Origin: Rhizophagus irregularis
Taxonomy: Eukaryota > Glomeromycota > Glomeromycetes > Glomerales > Glomeraceae
NCBI RefSeq assembly: GCF_026210795.1
Contig: NC_089457.1
Span: 434,001-498,000 of the forward strand
Reading direction: 5' to 3'
DNA: 64,000 bases
Shown here: piece after piece, positions 11,879 through 23,230 of the stretch
Layout of the letters: the number at the start of each line of letters is the position of its first letter
How positions within the stretch are numbered: position 1 is the first letter of the stretch
Notes under the pieces: model-generated
What the model saw: only the letters and a program-made list of their open reading frames with translations
Databases searched by the model: none
What the model was told of the DNA's origin: nothing
Program-made: the position numbers and the translations under genes

Positions 11879-14103
11879 TTAATTGTTATTTTCTTTATCT
11901 TCTACATTAATATTTCGTATCTGGATTTCTTGCGAAGTATTATTAAGCAAATAAAATAGCTGACGATTTTCAAATTCCATTATATCTTGTACTACAGATT
12001 TTCCTTTAATCCCACCACCCATAGTAGTGCCACCAAAAAATAACTGAACCTAAATGAAAAATTTAAAAGTAATTAAAGTTTGTTTAATAATTAATAATTT
12101 AATAATTTATATTTACCTGGTTATGATTTTTTTTTTCAATACTTGAAGCAGAAAAAAACCGCAATGACAAATTCTTTTCTTTAAGGATTCACAAGAATTC
12201 AGGAATGTGCTGCGAAAAGACATGTATATACGGTGTGACATCTTCCTTTCTATATAAACCTGGTACTTGTGATGATAAATTTATCTGACCTTGATTTGGC
12301 CTACAAAACAAATAAATCCATTCTTTTACTTTAATTTCAAAATCATCAATCTCGGAATCCTTAAGATCTGTTTGTCTTATAAACATATATAGATCATAAA
12401 AATTACGCCAAAGTTTTTGGATATCTTCACCACGTCTTCCTGAGATAAAATTAGTGACTGGAAAATGTTGTAGAACTTTTTTTTTATCAGGTCCCATCAA
12501 CGAAGTCCAATCCCATTTTTCACCCTGTGACTTAAAAAATTCAAAATGTACTTGAATAGATTTCATAGTTTGTTCGATTTGACTTTTAATTACCCATTCA
12601 AATTCCTTTTTTTTAAATAAATCATTAAAAAAACATTCCATCAATACATCTGAGATACATAATAATAAATGTAGTTCGTCAGGAATGTAATTTTTCTGTT
12701 TGATAACAGGAAATAATTTGGGTTTTTTCTTAGCTATAATTAAAAAAATTTTAAACTAAATGTTAAAATTAATATAATAAATAAATGCTTTATTTAATAA
12801 AAATATTTTAAACTTACATTGCGTATTTTTATTAATTGGCCACTTTAAATTCATGTCCCAGCGAATATTAGATTCACATTCACAATATAAACAAAAATAT
12901 TTTGAGTTTGGTGCATTTAATCCCATTACGTTATACATAAACTTCCAATCACTAAAAAGAAAAAACTCAATTGACCAGTGTATGCCATTAATATAAATTC
13001 CATTTTCTTGAAGGTCCAAAAGCTGAAGCTTGAATAAATGGCCAACTTTGGCCAATATTTTGTATTTTTCTTTTCCCACATAAAGACAAATACTATTTCT
13101 TATTTAGTTATTTTAACAAAAAAACATATGCTATAAACTCTATCTTACCAATATTGATGGTCTGGCTTTAACACTTCATCTTTTTCATTTAACAGACAGA
13201 AAGTTAGCATCACATGATTCTGTTTACGACTCACATTTCTTCCATCACCACTGAGTTTTAAATTTATTGTATCTCCTAATTGTAGAATTGATGGAACTGA
13301 TTTATTCCAAATAGGAATAAGTGTTTGAAGAAGGATTCAGACTGATCGATAAACACCATTTTCAACTTCTTGTTCATCAACTATAATTCTATCAGGATTA
13401 CCTTGAGGTTCATCATCATCATCAAGTATAAATTGCTGATCAAGTCCTTTATCAAGATTAAATATTCCAATGTTTATTTGGTTATTTATTAATTTAGTAA
13501 TCTCAATTCGCCTATGTGCAACTTGATACTCCCGTATCAATCGTGCTTCTATAGCTGCAAGCCTTCGATACCCATCACGACTTAATAAGGCCTCATTACA
13601 CACACGTACATATGCATTTAACCTTGTAAGATCTAATAATGAATTATATTTTATATTAATGATATTATTCCCATTTTCTAATTCTATACTACGTATACAA
13701 ATTGGCTCCTCAGATTCTGAGACCATTCGATGTTTTAAGATAAGGTTTTTAACTTTCTTGTAAGTATCTCTTCCAAATGATGCATATCGTTTGTTTTGCT
13801 GTGACAATGATTGTATTTCATTAAGTGGCCTTTTTCTTTTATCAATAGTAATTTTATCAGTTGATAGTTCTTTAAGTTGTTCAATTCGTAATTGATGCAA
13901 TATTTCAATATCAAATCCAAAGACATGTACTCCAGAAATTTGAGATTTTTTACGATTAGTTTTCTACATTGATATAAAATAATTAATAAAATAGTAAAAA
14001 TGCATAAAACGTGTTGCACAAAATAATTAAGATACCTTTAGGAACTCATTTACAGCCCCACTAGCAGATCGCTCACTAGATACCATCCATTCTGCTCGTC
14101 CTT
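11879..14103 (-). pseudogene. Unrecognised multi-exon family gene, two TGA stops, 5' end missing
   Basis: Exons deduced from frame and GT-AG sites: 14036-14103, 13149-13963, 12818-13092, 12118-12733 and 11879-12049. Conserved-looking blocks in order are SGDGRNVSRKQNHVMLTF, YVGKEKYKILAKVGHLF, FFLFSDWKFMYNVMGLNAP, a YFCLYCEC metal-type cluster, PDELHLLLCISDVLMECFF, PVTNFISGRRGEDIQKLW, then EKKNHNQVQLFFGGTTMGGG near the end. In-frame TGA codons at 13337-13339 and 12189-12191 interrupt it. Upstream of 14103 the frame meets a foldback element and I cannot find the start. Invariant-looking Asp residues (GDG, SDWK) and a Cys pair would fit a transposase-derived family, but I cannot name it. It lies just outside the CACTA right end and is not part of that element. 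Confidence 0.65.
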
Positions 14104-14129
14104 TTTTCCATATAATAATGTATTATATT

Positions 14130-14275
14130 ATTATCTGATGGAAAAGAGTGAATAACATTATTTTTACTTATGGAGGGTAAATGATTGGCTGAAAATAAGC
14201 CACGAAGTGGCTTATTCAGCCAATCATTTTCCTGTAATAAGTAAAAATAATGTAATCATTTTCTATCGGATAAAT
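14130..14275. mobile_element. Short foldback element
   Basis: Arms from about 14130 and 14275 pair over more than 60 bp, including AACATTATTTTTACTTA, and meet at AAGCCACGAAGTGGCTT. It abuts the broken 5' end of the preceding family gene. Target duplication was not resolved. Confidence 0.75.
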
Positions 14276-14503
14276 TTTATATCCAAGAGGCCTCAATGAT
14301 TATGTATAAATAGTTTAATAATAGTCTAATAAAGTATAATCTTATCACCTATTTTCTTTCTTTCATTAATTAGCTTATAGAATTGATAATATATATAAAT
14401 ATAATTTTATTACGTGTATAAATAATAATAAAATAAATTTCATATTTGATATTGCATATAAAATACTATCGGATAACTATAAAATTTTACTTTATATGAT
14501 CCT

Positions 14504-14768
14504 ATGGAATATCGGATATAAAACCTTATTTGCCAAAGTATACTTTGTTTCACAACATGGCATTTGATCTGCAATTTCCATTTTCACATTATATCCATCT
14601 GGTATCGGATATTGAACAGCATTATGGTTATTTTTTTGTGTATATTTAATATTCTGTGGGTAATGTCCGAGTGTTATTATCTTATATTTTGAACAAAAAT
14701 TTTTTCCTTCAGAAGTGTATTGAGCATATATATAAGAATCATTAGGATAATTATGGTAAAAAATTCTT
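14504..14768 (-). pseudogene. Open exon fragment, family unknown
   Basis: Eighty-eight codons without a stop and without an ATG start; the residues look protein-like (NDSYIYAQYTSEGKNFCSKY, ITLGHYPQNI, VQYPIPDGYNVKMEIADQMP). I do not recognise the family. It may be an orphan exon of a decayed gene. Confidence 0.4.
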
Positions 14769-15129
14769 GCAATCTACTTGTAAATAATTAATAGTTAAGT
14801 TAATAAATACATATATTATTTTACAAAGTAAAATTACTTACCATGACGCGTTATAAAGAGTTGTTTTTATATAAATTTTATTTCTTAATTAAAAAAACTT
14901 TTAAAACTTGAATATTAAAAATAAAAATACCTTCTTTTAATATTTTCTTAATTTTGCGATGAACTCTTCCAAACCCATTTACAACTTATTTGAAATAAAC
15001 GATTTCAATAGTAAAAAAAATTTTTTTCTTGTTAATCAGAACGACAATTAGCTCGAAATTCAAGTTATCACGCATTTTGGTAGTACAGATCAGGATCATG
15101 TCACAAAATGTACTTAGTGAAATGAATAT
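14769..15129. other. AT-rich stretch, no gene seen
   Basis: Homopolymer-rich AT sequence leading to the left arm of the palindromic element. Nothing coding was found. Confidence 0.5.
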
Positions 15130-15319
15130 GATCAGCCCATATGTGATCCTAAAGAAATGATTTTAGCATCATTCAATAGGTCCTAATGAGATAAATCTAA
15201 TGAGTTTTTTTTCATTTTTTTATAATCACTACATAACGAGTTATTTTAATTTTCACATTTTTTTTAAATTTTTGAACATCAAAAAATAAAAATTCCAATC
15301 TAAGATATATAGGGATGGT

Positions 15320-15563
15320 TAAGGTTGCTTGCCGAAACTTAGGGGTTTAGGCAAGATGGCGTTTCGCCAAAAAGCGAAATTCTGTCGAAACTATATTAAA
15401 GTTATATTAAAAAACTGGCGAAACTTTAGAGAAATGTGAAACTGCCAAAACTTATTATAAATGCCGAAACTGCCAAAACTCTGCCAAAACTATAATAAAT
15501 CTATAGTAAAATTTTGACAAAACTAATCGTAGAATTTTGAAGAGGTTTAGACAAGCAACCTTA
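15320..15563. mobile_element. hAT MITE (TAAGGTTGC family) in the terminal repeat of another MITE
   Basis: A 244-bp element with ends TAAGGTTGCTTGCCGAAAC and CAAGCAACCTTA, and 8-bp target duplication GGGATGGT at 15312-15319 and 15564-15571. The target is the terminal repeat of the surrounding MITE. It shares ends and subterminal GCCGAAACT motifs with the full hAT at 3635-8087 and is a likely deletion derivative of that family. Confidence 0.93.
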
Positions 15564-15789
15564 GGGATGGTAAAGTCCAAGGTCCTGGACCTAAAAACCT
15601 AGTCTTAGGACCTGATCTGCAGATCTTTAGGTCCAAATTTTGGACCAGAAGCGGACCAGATCCTAAAAAGTTCTAGCTAATAAGGTTATAAGAGATCTAT
15701 ATGTTTAAATTATATATGTATAATTTGCTGTAAATTTGATTTTAAGTAATTATAAATTATAAAAAAGTGCACTGCAATATTGCAATACA

Positions 15790-16015
15790 ATTTTTATATT
15801 ATTAAAATCATATAAAAAATGAGTTGTGATATTGTGATTCATATTTTTATATTAAAATCAATATAAAAAAGTGAATCGCGATACCGCAACTCACTTTTTT
15901 TATATAAAATCAATATAAAAAAGTGAATCCCGATACCGCAACTCACTTTTTTTATATAAAATCAAAATAAAAAAGTGAATCCCAATATCGCAACTCACTT
16001 TTTTTATATTTAATT
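15790..16015. repeat. Tandem 65-68 bp units with short palindromes
   Basis: Three or four units of the form AAAAAAGTGAATC-C-GATAYCGCAACTCACTTTTTT, each a small hairpin, fill the middle of the TAGGGATGGT MITE. Confidence 0.85.
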
Positions 16016-16799
16016 ATTACTAAAATTCATAAAATCTATAAATAACTTAGTTAGGACCAGGTCCTGGGACTAGGTCTAGGACTGGTCTTAACAGGACCTG
16101 GTCCGCAGGTCCGTTCAATAGGACTTATAGATCCCAGGATCAGGAATAGACCAGGATTGACCTAACCATCCCTAAAGATATAACTCATCTTCTACTGATT
16201 GTATTGGAGCAATCTTTAGATCATTAGAACCATCTCAATGAGACGAGTTGAATGACAGTAAGATCTATGCTACAGCATTGATAGATACCTTTCTAATGCT
16301 GATTTTCTAAAATTGTTTAGCATGATTTATCTCATAATATACCGATGCTAGAGATATGATCTTACAGTCATTCAACTCATCTCATTGAGACAGTTCTAAT
16401 AAGCTAAAGATCATTCCAATACAATCAGTAGAAGATGGGTTATATCTTAGATCGGAATTTTTATTTTTTGACATTTAAAAATTTAAAAAATGCGAAAATT
16501 AAAATAACTCGTTATGTAGTGATCATAAAAAAATAAAAAAAGGCTCATTAGATTCGTCTCATTAAAACCTATCGAATGATGCCAAGATTATTTCCATAGG
16601 ATCAATAAATATGATTCTATCGCTAGTTTTATAAAAAATGTTTAGCATTAGTTATCTCGTGATATATTAATGCTAGAGAGATGATTTTACCACCATTCGA
16701 CGCGTCTCGATAAGACGATTCTAATGAGCTATTGCTCATCTTTATACGATTACTGGTTGCCGAGTTATGTCTATGTCGATTTTCGCATTTTTTCTTAAA

Positions 16800-16925
16800 A
16801 TCTGATAGAACTAAACTGAACTGAATGGTTCTAGTTCCAAAACCAAACCGAAAACCAAACCGAATTTTTGGTCAGTTTTGGATCAGTTCCCAGTTCAAAC
16901 CAGAACCATTCAGAGTTCTAAACCT
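16800..16925. mobile_element. Short foldback with GGTTCTAGTTCC / CCAGAACCATTCAG arms
   Basis: CTGAATGGTTCTAG and CCAGAACCATTCAG are inverted about 80 bp apart around a CAAACCGAAAACCAAACCG core. No target duplication was resolved. Confidence 0.6.
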
Positions 16926-19060
16926 CATTTAAATACATTTTTAAACATTTATGTACAGCAGAATTATTTGATGGTGGATCTTTTGCATCAAGAATAATTA
17001 CATTGGAAGGTGGAAAATTACAATCAACTTTAAAATGTAGCATAATTTGATTTTGTATATCATTTCATTAAAATCTGAACAATGAATTAAGGTATTTTTA
17101 TTATATTTAAGTAATTTTTTAAAAACTGAATTAAAAATATTTAATATTTGTGATGAAAAAGAATTTGATCCAAAAATTTATTGATTTTGTATTATTTTTC
17201 TTGTTTCATTAATAATATTAGGCAATTCAAACAACTGAAATTGAAATAACATACATAAAGTTGCATGTGAATTTCCTCTAGTTATGTCAAAAATATCCCC
17301 ATAGCCAAAGGTAAATTCCTTAAAATCAATGTTATCAATTACTCTAAGATTCCAAATATTTTTATCATAACAAATTCTATTGGCTGGATTTACTAAAAGT
17401 GCACAAATTTTTCCAAATTACATTCATATCTCTGAGTATGACTAGTAATATTAACTACTTCTAAAATTCTTTATAGATATGATAAGAGTTTTGGTTTGTG
17501 ACAAGACTTGCCATTGTTTGAGGTAACCAAATTTTCCATCCTTTAAATGCAATATTTAAAATTATTAATACAAAAAATGTTATTTGTTTAGTAATTTTTT
17601 TGTAGTTTAAAGGTTTAGGTTGCTGTTTACGATATTTTTTTTGTCTATCTATAATTTTTTTTTTGTTTTATGTAAAGTTTTACTAAACACGAGGGAAATA
17701 CGGTACGATACTCTTCAATTGAGGTAGGTGATTTAAGGGTTTTTTTATGAATTTTTAATTTAGTTTTTTCTAATATTATTGAATTTGCTAATGCCTTTCC
17801 AAACTCAAAAAAATGTTTTGGTATAAGATTTTTGAATTTAATTTATTAGATGAATTGTAATTAAACTTTACTAAAGCAAGAATAATAAGAATTATAAATA
17901 AAGAAGGTATTTTCATTTTATTATTTTATACTATTGTTTTTTCTTGATTAACAATACTTTAAAACAGGAACTAAGGATACCAAAATCTTCTCTTGCCATA
18001 CTAAAGCAACGTTAAGAATCCAATGTCCAATTGCCTCCAACGCTTCTTTAGTGTCATTTTAGTGATGTGATTTATTATTACAATTTGGGTTATTTTGTAT
18101 ACCTTTTCCAACACGTTGGTAAATATGGCCACCCTTTTTTTCATAGCAATCTATATATACATATCATGCATATTTGCTTTTTTGTGTTAAAATAGGACCC
18201 CAGATATCTAATATAAAGGTTATAATGGACTTTTGGCCAAAAACATCTCAAACTCAAAAAATCGTTTTTTGTAAATATCTCAGCATCCAGTGATTCAATT
18301 TTAATGAATGTTTTTTTATTTTGTAGCCCTCATTTAGCTCTACAATTTAAAAAATATTTCATCAAAATTGGACCACTAGATGCCGAGATATTTACAAAAA
18401 ACGATTTTTTGAGTTCCTAAAAAATGTGCCAATCTGCCAAAAGTGTGACTTATAACCTATTTTAGAGATATCTGGGGTCCTGTTAAAATTACAAAAGAAT
18501 GACATTCCTGTAAAGCATCACATTTCTTTTGTCCTATACAAGGAACTTGAATATTTTTACCTATAACTATATATAAATGTTCCTCACAATTAGCCTTATG
18601 ACTAAAAAAAAATTTATTTTTATTACAAAATAGACAACAACAACAATTAATAACACTTTCAGTATATGTTTTAGTTTGTTTTAAATTTGATGTATACAAT
18701 TGGTTTTGATCATATATAAAATATGAGGAGTAACAAAACTTCCAAATGTTTAATTGCAAAATTTTTCACTTCAACTTCTTTTTCATCAATTTGTTATATA
18801 TTAATCATTTGCCAAAGTCATCTCAATTTTGTTACAGAATTACATTGCTGAATTTAACCCTCATACATACCAATTAATAACACATGGACTTAAATTTTCC
18901 TTATTTTGTATCTTATTAATAATATCATTACATTCTTCATTAGACTCTGTTTCAGAATTTTCTATATCATCAAAATTAACTTCTTCATCTGAAATATCTT
19001 ATTGAGTAAATTTTTTTGCATTTGCAAATGTGTTAAAATCTAATTCAAATAAAGGTTTAT
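16925..19060 (-). pseudogene. ZD-family copy 1 (N-terminal and middle part), decayed
   Basis: Reading down the minus strand from 19060: an acidic N-terminus (DEEVNFDDIENSETESNEE), then CLFCNKNKFFFSHKANCEEH and KNIQVPCIGQKKCDALQECH cysteine clusters, then, after a 288-bp MITE, CYEKKGGHIYQRVGKGIQN and EALEAIGHWILNVALVWQ. Farther down are GWKIWLPQTMASL, LVNPANRICYDKNIWNLRV, DNIDFKEFTFGYGDIFD and SNVIILDAKDPPSNNSAVHK. Multiple stops and frame changes separate the blocks. The same order of the N-terminal blocks appears on the plus strand at 19351-20378, which shows this is one repeated gene family. Function is unknown; the Cys clusters look zinc-binding. Confidence 0.65.
18194..18481. mobile_element. 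hAT-type MITE, AGGACCCCAGATATCT ends
   Basis: A 288-bp inverted-repeat element (AGGACCCCAGATATCT and AGATATCTGGGGTCCT) with 8-bp target duplication GTTAAAAT at 18186-18193 and 18482-18489. It splits ZD copy 1 between its two N-terminal cysteine blocks. The interior carries ATCTCAGCATCCAGTGATTC in both orientations. Confidence 0.93.
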
Positions 19061-19350
19061 TATATATCAGTCAGTGTGCATGTTTCCTGATCGGGTTGTG
19101 TAACATTTTTAATTAAGAAATCTGCATGTTGCATATCATAGTAAAAAATCCAAAAACATATAGAAAACTGCAAAATTCAACAACTTTCCACTTGTTTGTA
19201 ACAAAATATTACATTATATCATGTGATAAAAAGTGGTTAGGTTTATTGTTCGAGGTATATTAATATTATTATTGTTCGTTTTAATATAATATTGTTCCTC
19301 GTTTAAAAGAATCTTAACGTCAAAGTTTGCATAAATTTTAATTTATTGAT

Positions 19351-20378
19351 ATGGAGACTTATGAAATTACTTTTGAAGAAAAAACCTCTTTATATTATAG
19401 TAGTCAAGAAATATTTTCAGAAGAAACTGAAGAAGATCTTGACACTTCTTTTGACGAATTTTCTGAGTTAGAAATATTTGAATTTAATGAAAAAAATTAT
19501 ATTAATGCGCAAAATGCATTAGAACAAAAAGTTGTGGAATATTCAAGTGATGAAAATGAAGAAGAATTTGGTACATATGAAGTCCAAGAAGTTCCTCCAC
19601 CTCCTGTTAAAGATGCAAATGAACCTGTATATGAACTTAATCCAGCCATGTATACAAATTTTTCACCATATATTCTAGTTGATTATTTAGATAATAAATT
19701 GCAAACTTGTGGTCAAACTAAAAATGTTAGGAATTTATGCCAATTAGTTGGAGTTTGGCAAATAGATGAAAATGCAGTATCAGAATACCAGTCAAAAGGA
19801 ATACCGTTGGGGTATGTATGAATCATTTTAATTATGATCAAAAAAATTATAATGCATTTATAAAACAATTGCGGAATCCTGAACAAAGTGAAATTAGTCA
19901 TCGACGTTGCTTATTGTGTTCTAAAAATTTTTATTTCTTTAGCCGTAGAATTGGATGTAAAGATTATTTATGGAAAATGTGGGGAAAATATATCCAAATT
20001 CCATGTATTAGTCTCTATACATGTAATGCAGTACACGAATGCCAAGGTATCTTCCAGCGAATTTTTGATGATATTTCAACAATTCGATATATTTGTTATA
20101 ATTGTTATGAATTTTATGGTGGGCATTTAAACCGTTGACTTAGTTCTGGCAAACGAAAAACAACTTGTGAACAACATAAATTGCATAAAGAAGATACATC
20201 CAAAAGTTTAAAATTATTGGCTCAGTGGTTTACGTATATAGCAGATACTGAAACAGAAGAAAAAAAAAAAATAATTCTCGCTTCTATATTAGTTCCAGCT
20301 TTAAAATTTTTATATACTCCATCTGAAACACCCTTAAAGTATAAATATTATAATCCTTATATCATTGTAAATCACTGA
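19351..20378 (+). pseudogene. ZD-family copy 2 (N-terminal part), nearly intact start
   Basis: The start at 19351 follows an AT-rich leader. An acidic domain of about 100 residues leads to LCQLVGVWQIDENAVSEYQ. A missing base near 19813 shifts the frame; then come RRCLLCSKNFYFFSRRIGC, YIQIPCISLYTCNAVHECQ and RYICYNCYEFYGGHLNR. After a TGA at 20136-20138 the same frame continues SSGKRKTTCEQHKLHKEDTS, LKLLAQWFTYIADTETEE and ILASILVPALKFLY. Cysteine spacing matches copy 1, which lies divergently 290 bp to the left. The copy stops abruptly where copy 3 begins in the opposite orientation. Confidence 0.7.
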
Positions 20379-20682
20379 TATTAAAGATTAAGAAAGCCTT
20401 CTGATATTTCATAAGTAAGTTGGTAAATTGTTCACTATCACCTTCACTTTTTTCAATGATTTGAGTGATATCTTCTTCAGTTAAACTAAAGGAGCTATAT
20501 TTTTTCAAAGTGTAGCTAACTGATTCAAAATAGAAAGCTTTATCTATAGCTATTTTAAGGTCATCATCCTCAAAAAGGACTTTAAAAATGTTTTCTTCAA
20601 AATTCCTATGGAAAAAAATAGTCCATATGATTAGCAGAAAGAGTTTTTTCTCAATAGTAAGAATAATAAATTAATTTTATTA

Positions 20683-20853
20683 TAGCTGATTGCAAAATTG
20701 ATATTTTGAACTTTTCAAAAACTAGTAAAAAATCAAATTAAAATTACTAAAATAGGTATTTAAACTTGCTTTTTTACTAATTCTTAAAAATTTCAAAAAT
20801 CAAATTTTCAAATTGAAAATCCTAGAATGCTCATACAATTTTGCAATCAGCTG
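20683..20853. mobile_element. Tc1/mariner-type MITE, AGCTGATTGCAAAATT ends
   Basis: Inverted ends AGCTGATTGCAAAATTG at both sides, flanked by TA on each side. 171 bp, no coding. It lies in ZD copy 3. Confidence 0.75.
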
Positions 20854-20989
20854 TAATGTATTAAGGATATATATACACAACAAAGAATTTTTATATCATA
20901 AAATATGATTACTTTATTTTTTATATCTGCCCAACTTTTATCTTTTTTAGTGATTGTAGAATCTAATGAGCAAATTGTATTTCATAATA

Positions 20990-21147
20990 TGGGCACTTTG
21001 CAGTAGAAAGGGATGAAACTACTAAAAAAATAAAAAATAAGTTAATATAAAATCTCGACAAATTATAGCATTTGGAATATTTTTGGCATATAAAAGAAAA
21101 TTTGAATTTTTTTAGTAGTTTCGTCTCTTTCTACTGCAAAACGCCTA
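20990..21147. mobile_element. MITE with GGGCACTTTGCAGTAGAAAG ends
   Basis: About 45 bp of each end is inverted, including GCAGTAGAAAG and GAAACTACTAAAAAAAT. TA flanks both sides. A second copy of the same family is at 62916-63075. It lies in ZD copy 3. Confidence 0.8.
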
Positions 21148-21423
21148 TATATCCATCTCTAAATTTGACTCAGATTCAAACAATTGTGATTGTCATTTAA
21201 TAAAGTAAGTATAGGATTTAGACTTTGCTTAAGATTTTCTTTTAAATTACGATTCTTTTCTGCTACTTTTATAATATCATTCATACTATTATAACGCGAC
21301 ATAATTTCTTCTGATTCTGTATCCATTTCTTGACGCATAAGATCAATACACTGCAATCTCAAATTTAAAATAGACATAACTCTTTCCACTAGATTCTTCC
21401 AGAAATGATCAGGTGGTGTATGT

Positions 21424-21719
21424 ACTGTTAGAACCCTGAATATTACTAAAACAACTCAGATTTTGTGTAGCTAAAATTTTAAAATGCGATATTTCAGTTA
21501 ATATTACACCTAAAATGATAAATTATATATCAAAATGTTTATCTTGTTAAGATGAATCTAACAAGCCAAAGATCATTAAAATCCAATCACTGGATCTCAA
21601 GATAGCAAAATTTGAATTTAAAATTTACATATAACTTTATATATTTGAAACAGAAATTAATTATAAAGTTTATACAAATTCAGATCTGAGTTTTTTTAGT
21701 AATGTTCAGGGGTTCTGTA
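21424..21719. mobile_element. MITE with AGAACCCTGAATATTACTAA ends
   Basis: About 35 bp of inverted ends (left AGAACCCTGAATATTACTAA, right read inward AGAACCCCTGAACATTACTA). The middle has TCCAATCACTGGATCTCAAG. It separates the YTDGG and W-x-N-x-x-E-R blocks of ZD copy 3. The exact target duplication is unclear. Confidence 0.75.
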
Positions 21720-21939
21720 CTACTACTAGAATAGTTTAAATCTAATGATAAAAATAATCTAATAAGTGAAAGTTGTATTTTAATATATTTTACTTGATGG
21801 AATAGACCACCATCTGTATATAGGAAATTGGCCTATATTTGATAGTTTATGATTGAATTATATTAATTAAATGTTATATATTATGTAATATGCATATTAA
21901 AAGTTTAAAAAGAATCATCTAATCCTTTTTTAAACTTTT

Positions 21940-23230
21940 TTAATTTCTTTCTTTCTCTTCCTTTATTCTTCTTTTTCTTTATTCCTATTTTTCTTTTTCT
22001 CTTTTCCTCTCCTTTATTTTCCTTTCTAAAGCTCTGCATAAGCATGTAGCTACCACGTCTGGCTCACTTCAGTTCAAAAAAAAAAATTCTGGCCTGAGTC
22101 AGAATAAACTGAGCCATAAAAATTTTGGCTCAAGTAAAGTAAGCTGAGCTGAGCTATAAAAATTATAGCTTAAGCTAAGCCAGACTCAAGCTTTATTTTC
22201 AGAAAAAAGTTTTGCAACATTTTTTATTGAAGTATTGAAATAAACATTGCAAAATGTTTTTTCTAATATAATATAATGAAAAAAATATTTTTACAATATT
22301 TCTTTACCAAAAATGTCACAAAACGTTTTTTTCTAATATAATATTGTGAGAAAAATATTTTCACATTTTTTATTAAAGAATTTAAAAAAATGTTATAAAC
22401 CATTTTTTCTAATATAACATAGTGAAAAAAACATTTTTGCAACATTTTTTATTAAAGAATTAAAAAATGATGTGAAACATTTTTTTAATATAATATAGTG
22501 AAAAAATGTTTTCGCAATATTTTTTATTAAAGAATTAAAAAAAGTTGCAAACATTTTTTTTAATATAATATAGTGAAAAAAATGTTTTCGCAATATTTTT
22601 TATTAAAGAATTAAAATATTGCAAAACATTTTTTTCTAATATAATATAGTAAAAAAACATTTTCGCAACATTTTTTACTAAAGAATGAAAAAACATTGCA
22701 AACCATTTTTTTCTAATATAATATTGTGAAAAAACCGTTTTCACAACGTTTTTTATTAAAGAATTAAAAAAATATGTTATGAAACATTTTTTAATATAAT
22801 ATTATACAAAAAACATTTTTGCACCATTTTTTTTAATATAATGTTATACAAAAAATGTTTTTGCACTATTTTTTTAATATAATATTATACAAAAAATGTA
22901 TTCGCAATATTTTTTGTATGATAATTCAAGCCAGCTTAAGCTTTTAAGCTGAGCCTATTACTGGCTTCGAGCTGAATTGATTGAATTTTATTACTGGCTT
23001 AAACTTTTTTTCAAGCCTGACTTTACGAGCCCACTCAGGCCGAATTTAATTGCGGAACCGTCAGTTTGGCCTCTTAAATTAAACTGTTAATGTATTCGCA
23101 ATCGAGCTTGCTCAGCTAAAACCCATAATAAGCCAGCTTGGCTCATGTAAAGCTTTACTTCTTTCCCTTTCTTCCCTTTTTTCTTCCTTTCCATTTTTCC
23201 TTTCACTTCCTTTTGTCCCTTTTTTTTTAA
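21940..23230. repeat. Foldback region enclosing a 75-bp tandem array
   Basis: Pyrimidine-rich edges (21945-22030 and 23155-23225) and AAGCTTGAG/CTGGCTTA-type inverted segments flank an array (22210-22910) of about nine units of about 75 bp. Each unit contains TTCTAATATAATATAGTGAA and a GCAAYATTTTTTATTAAAGA segment. Apparent short frames here are translations of the array. A related array lies at 32600-32965. Confidence 0.75.

Larger units (their letters stand above)
15310..16174. mobile_element. hAT-type MITE with TAGGGATGGT ends
   Basis: Ends TAGGGATGGT and ACCATCCCTA are inverted repeats and continue as an imperfect GGTCC-rich arm. The 8-bp target duplication AAGATATA is at 15302-15309 and 16175-16182. 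The uninterrupted counterpart in the other palindrome arm (near 16440) confirms the insertion. No coding capacity; the interior holds GTGAATCSCGATACCGCAAC repeats. Confidence 0.92.
15130..16620. mobile_element. Large imperfect palindrome hosting nested elements
   Basis: Arms 15130-15309 plus 16175-16310 mirror 16311-16620: CATTCAATAGGTCCTAATGA on the left pairs with the AACCTATCGAATGATG side on the right, and GTATTGGAGCAATC with GATCATTCCAATAC. The centre lies near 16310. Its left arm is interrupted at 15310-16174; the right arm keeps the unbroken site. Related sequence continues rightward to about 16780, so the true right end is uncertain. Confidence 0.75.
20371..21860 (-). pseudogene. ZD-family copy 3 (DDE-like C-terminal part), decayed
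   Basis: From about 21860 on the minus strand: FLYTDGGLFHQVKYIKIQL then LIRLFLSLDLN, interrupted by a MITE, then TPPDHFWKNLVERVMSILNL and LQCIDLMRQEMDTESEEIMS to 21159. After two more MITEs an open segment (20371 to about 20620) reads LFEDDDLKIAIDKAFYFESV and YTLKKYSSFSLTEEDITQII. The order YTDGG-x-x-H followed by W-x-N-x-x-E-R matches copy 4 and resembles the second Asp and final Glu of DDE/RNase-H-fold transposases. That is inference. It meets copy 2 tail-to-tail. Confidence 0.6.

Noticed and set aside
22263-22744. Three overlapping 60-69 codon frames with FHYIILKK-type repeats
   Set aside because: Translations of a 75-bp tandem array; no start context, no family features.
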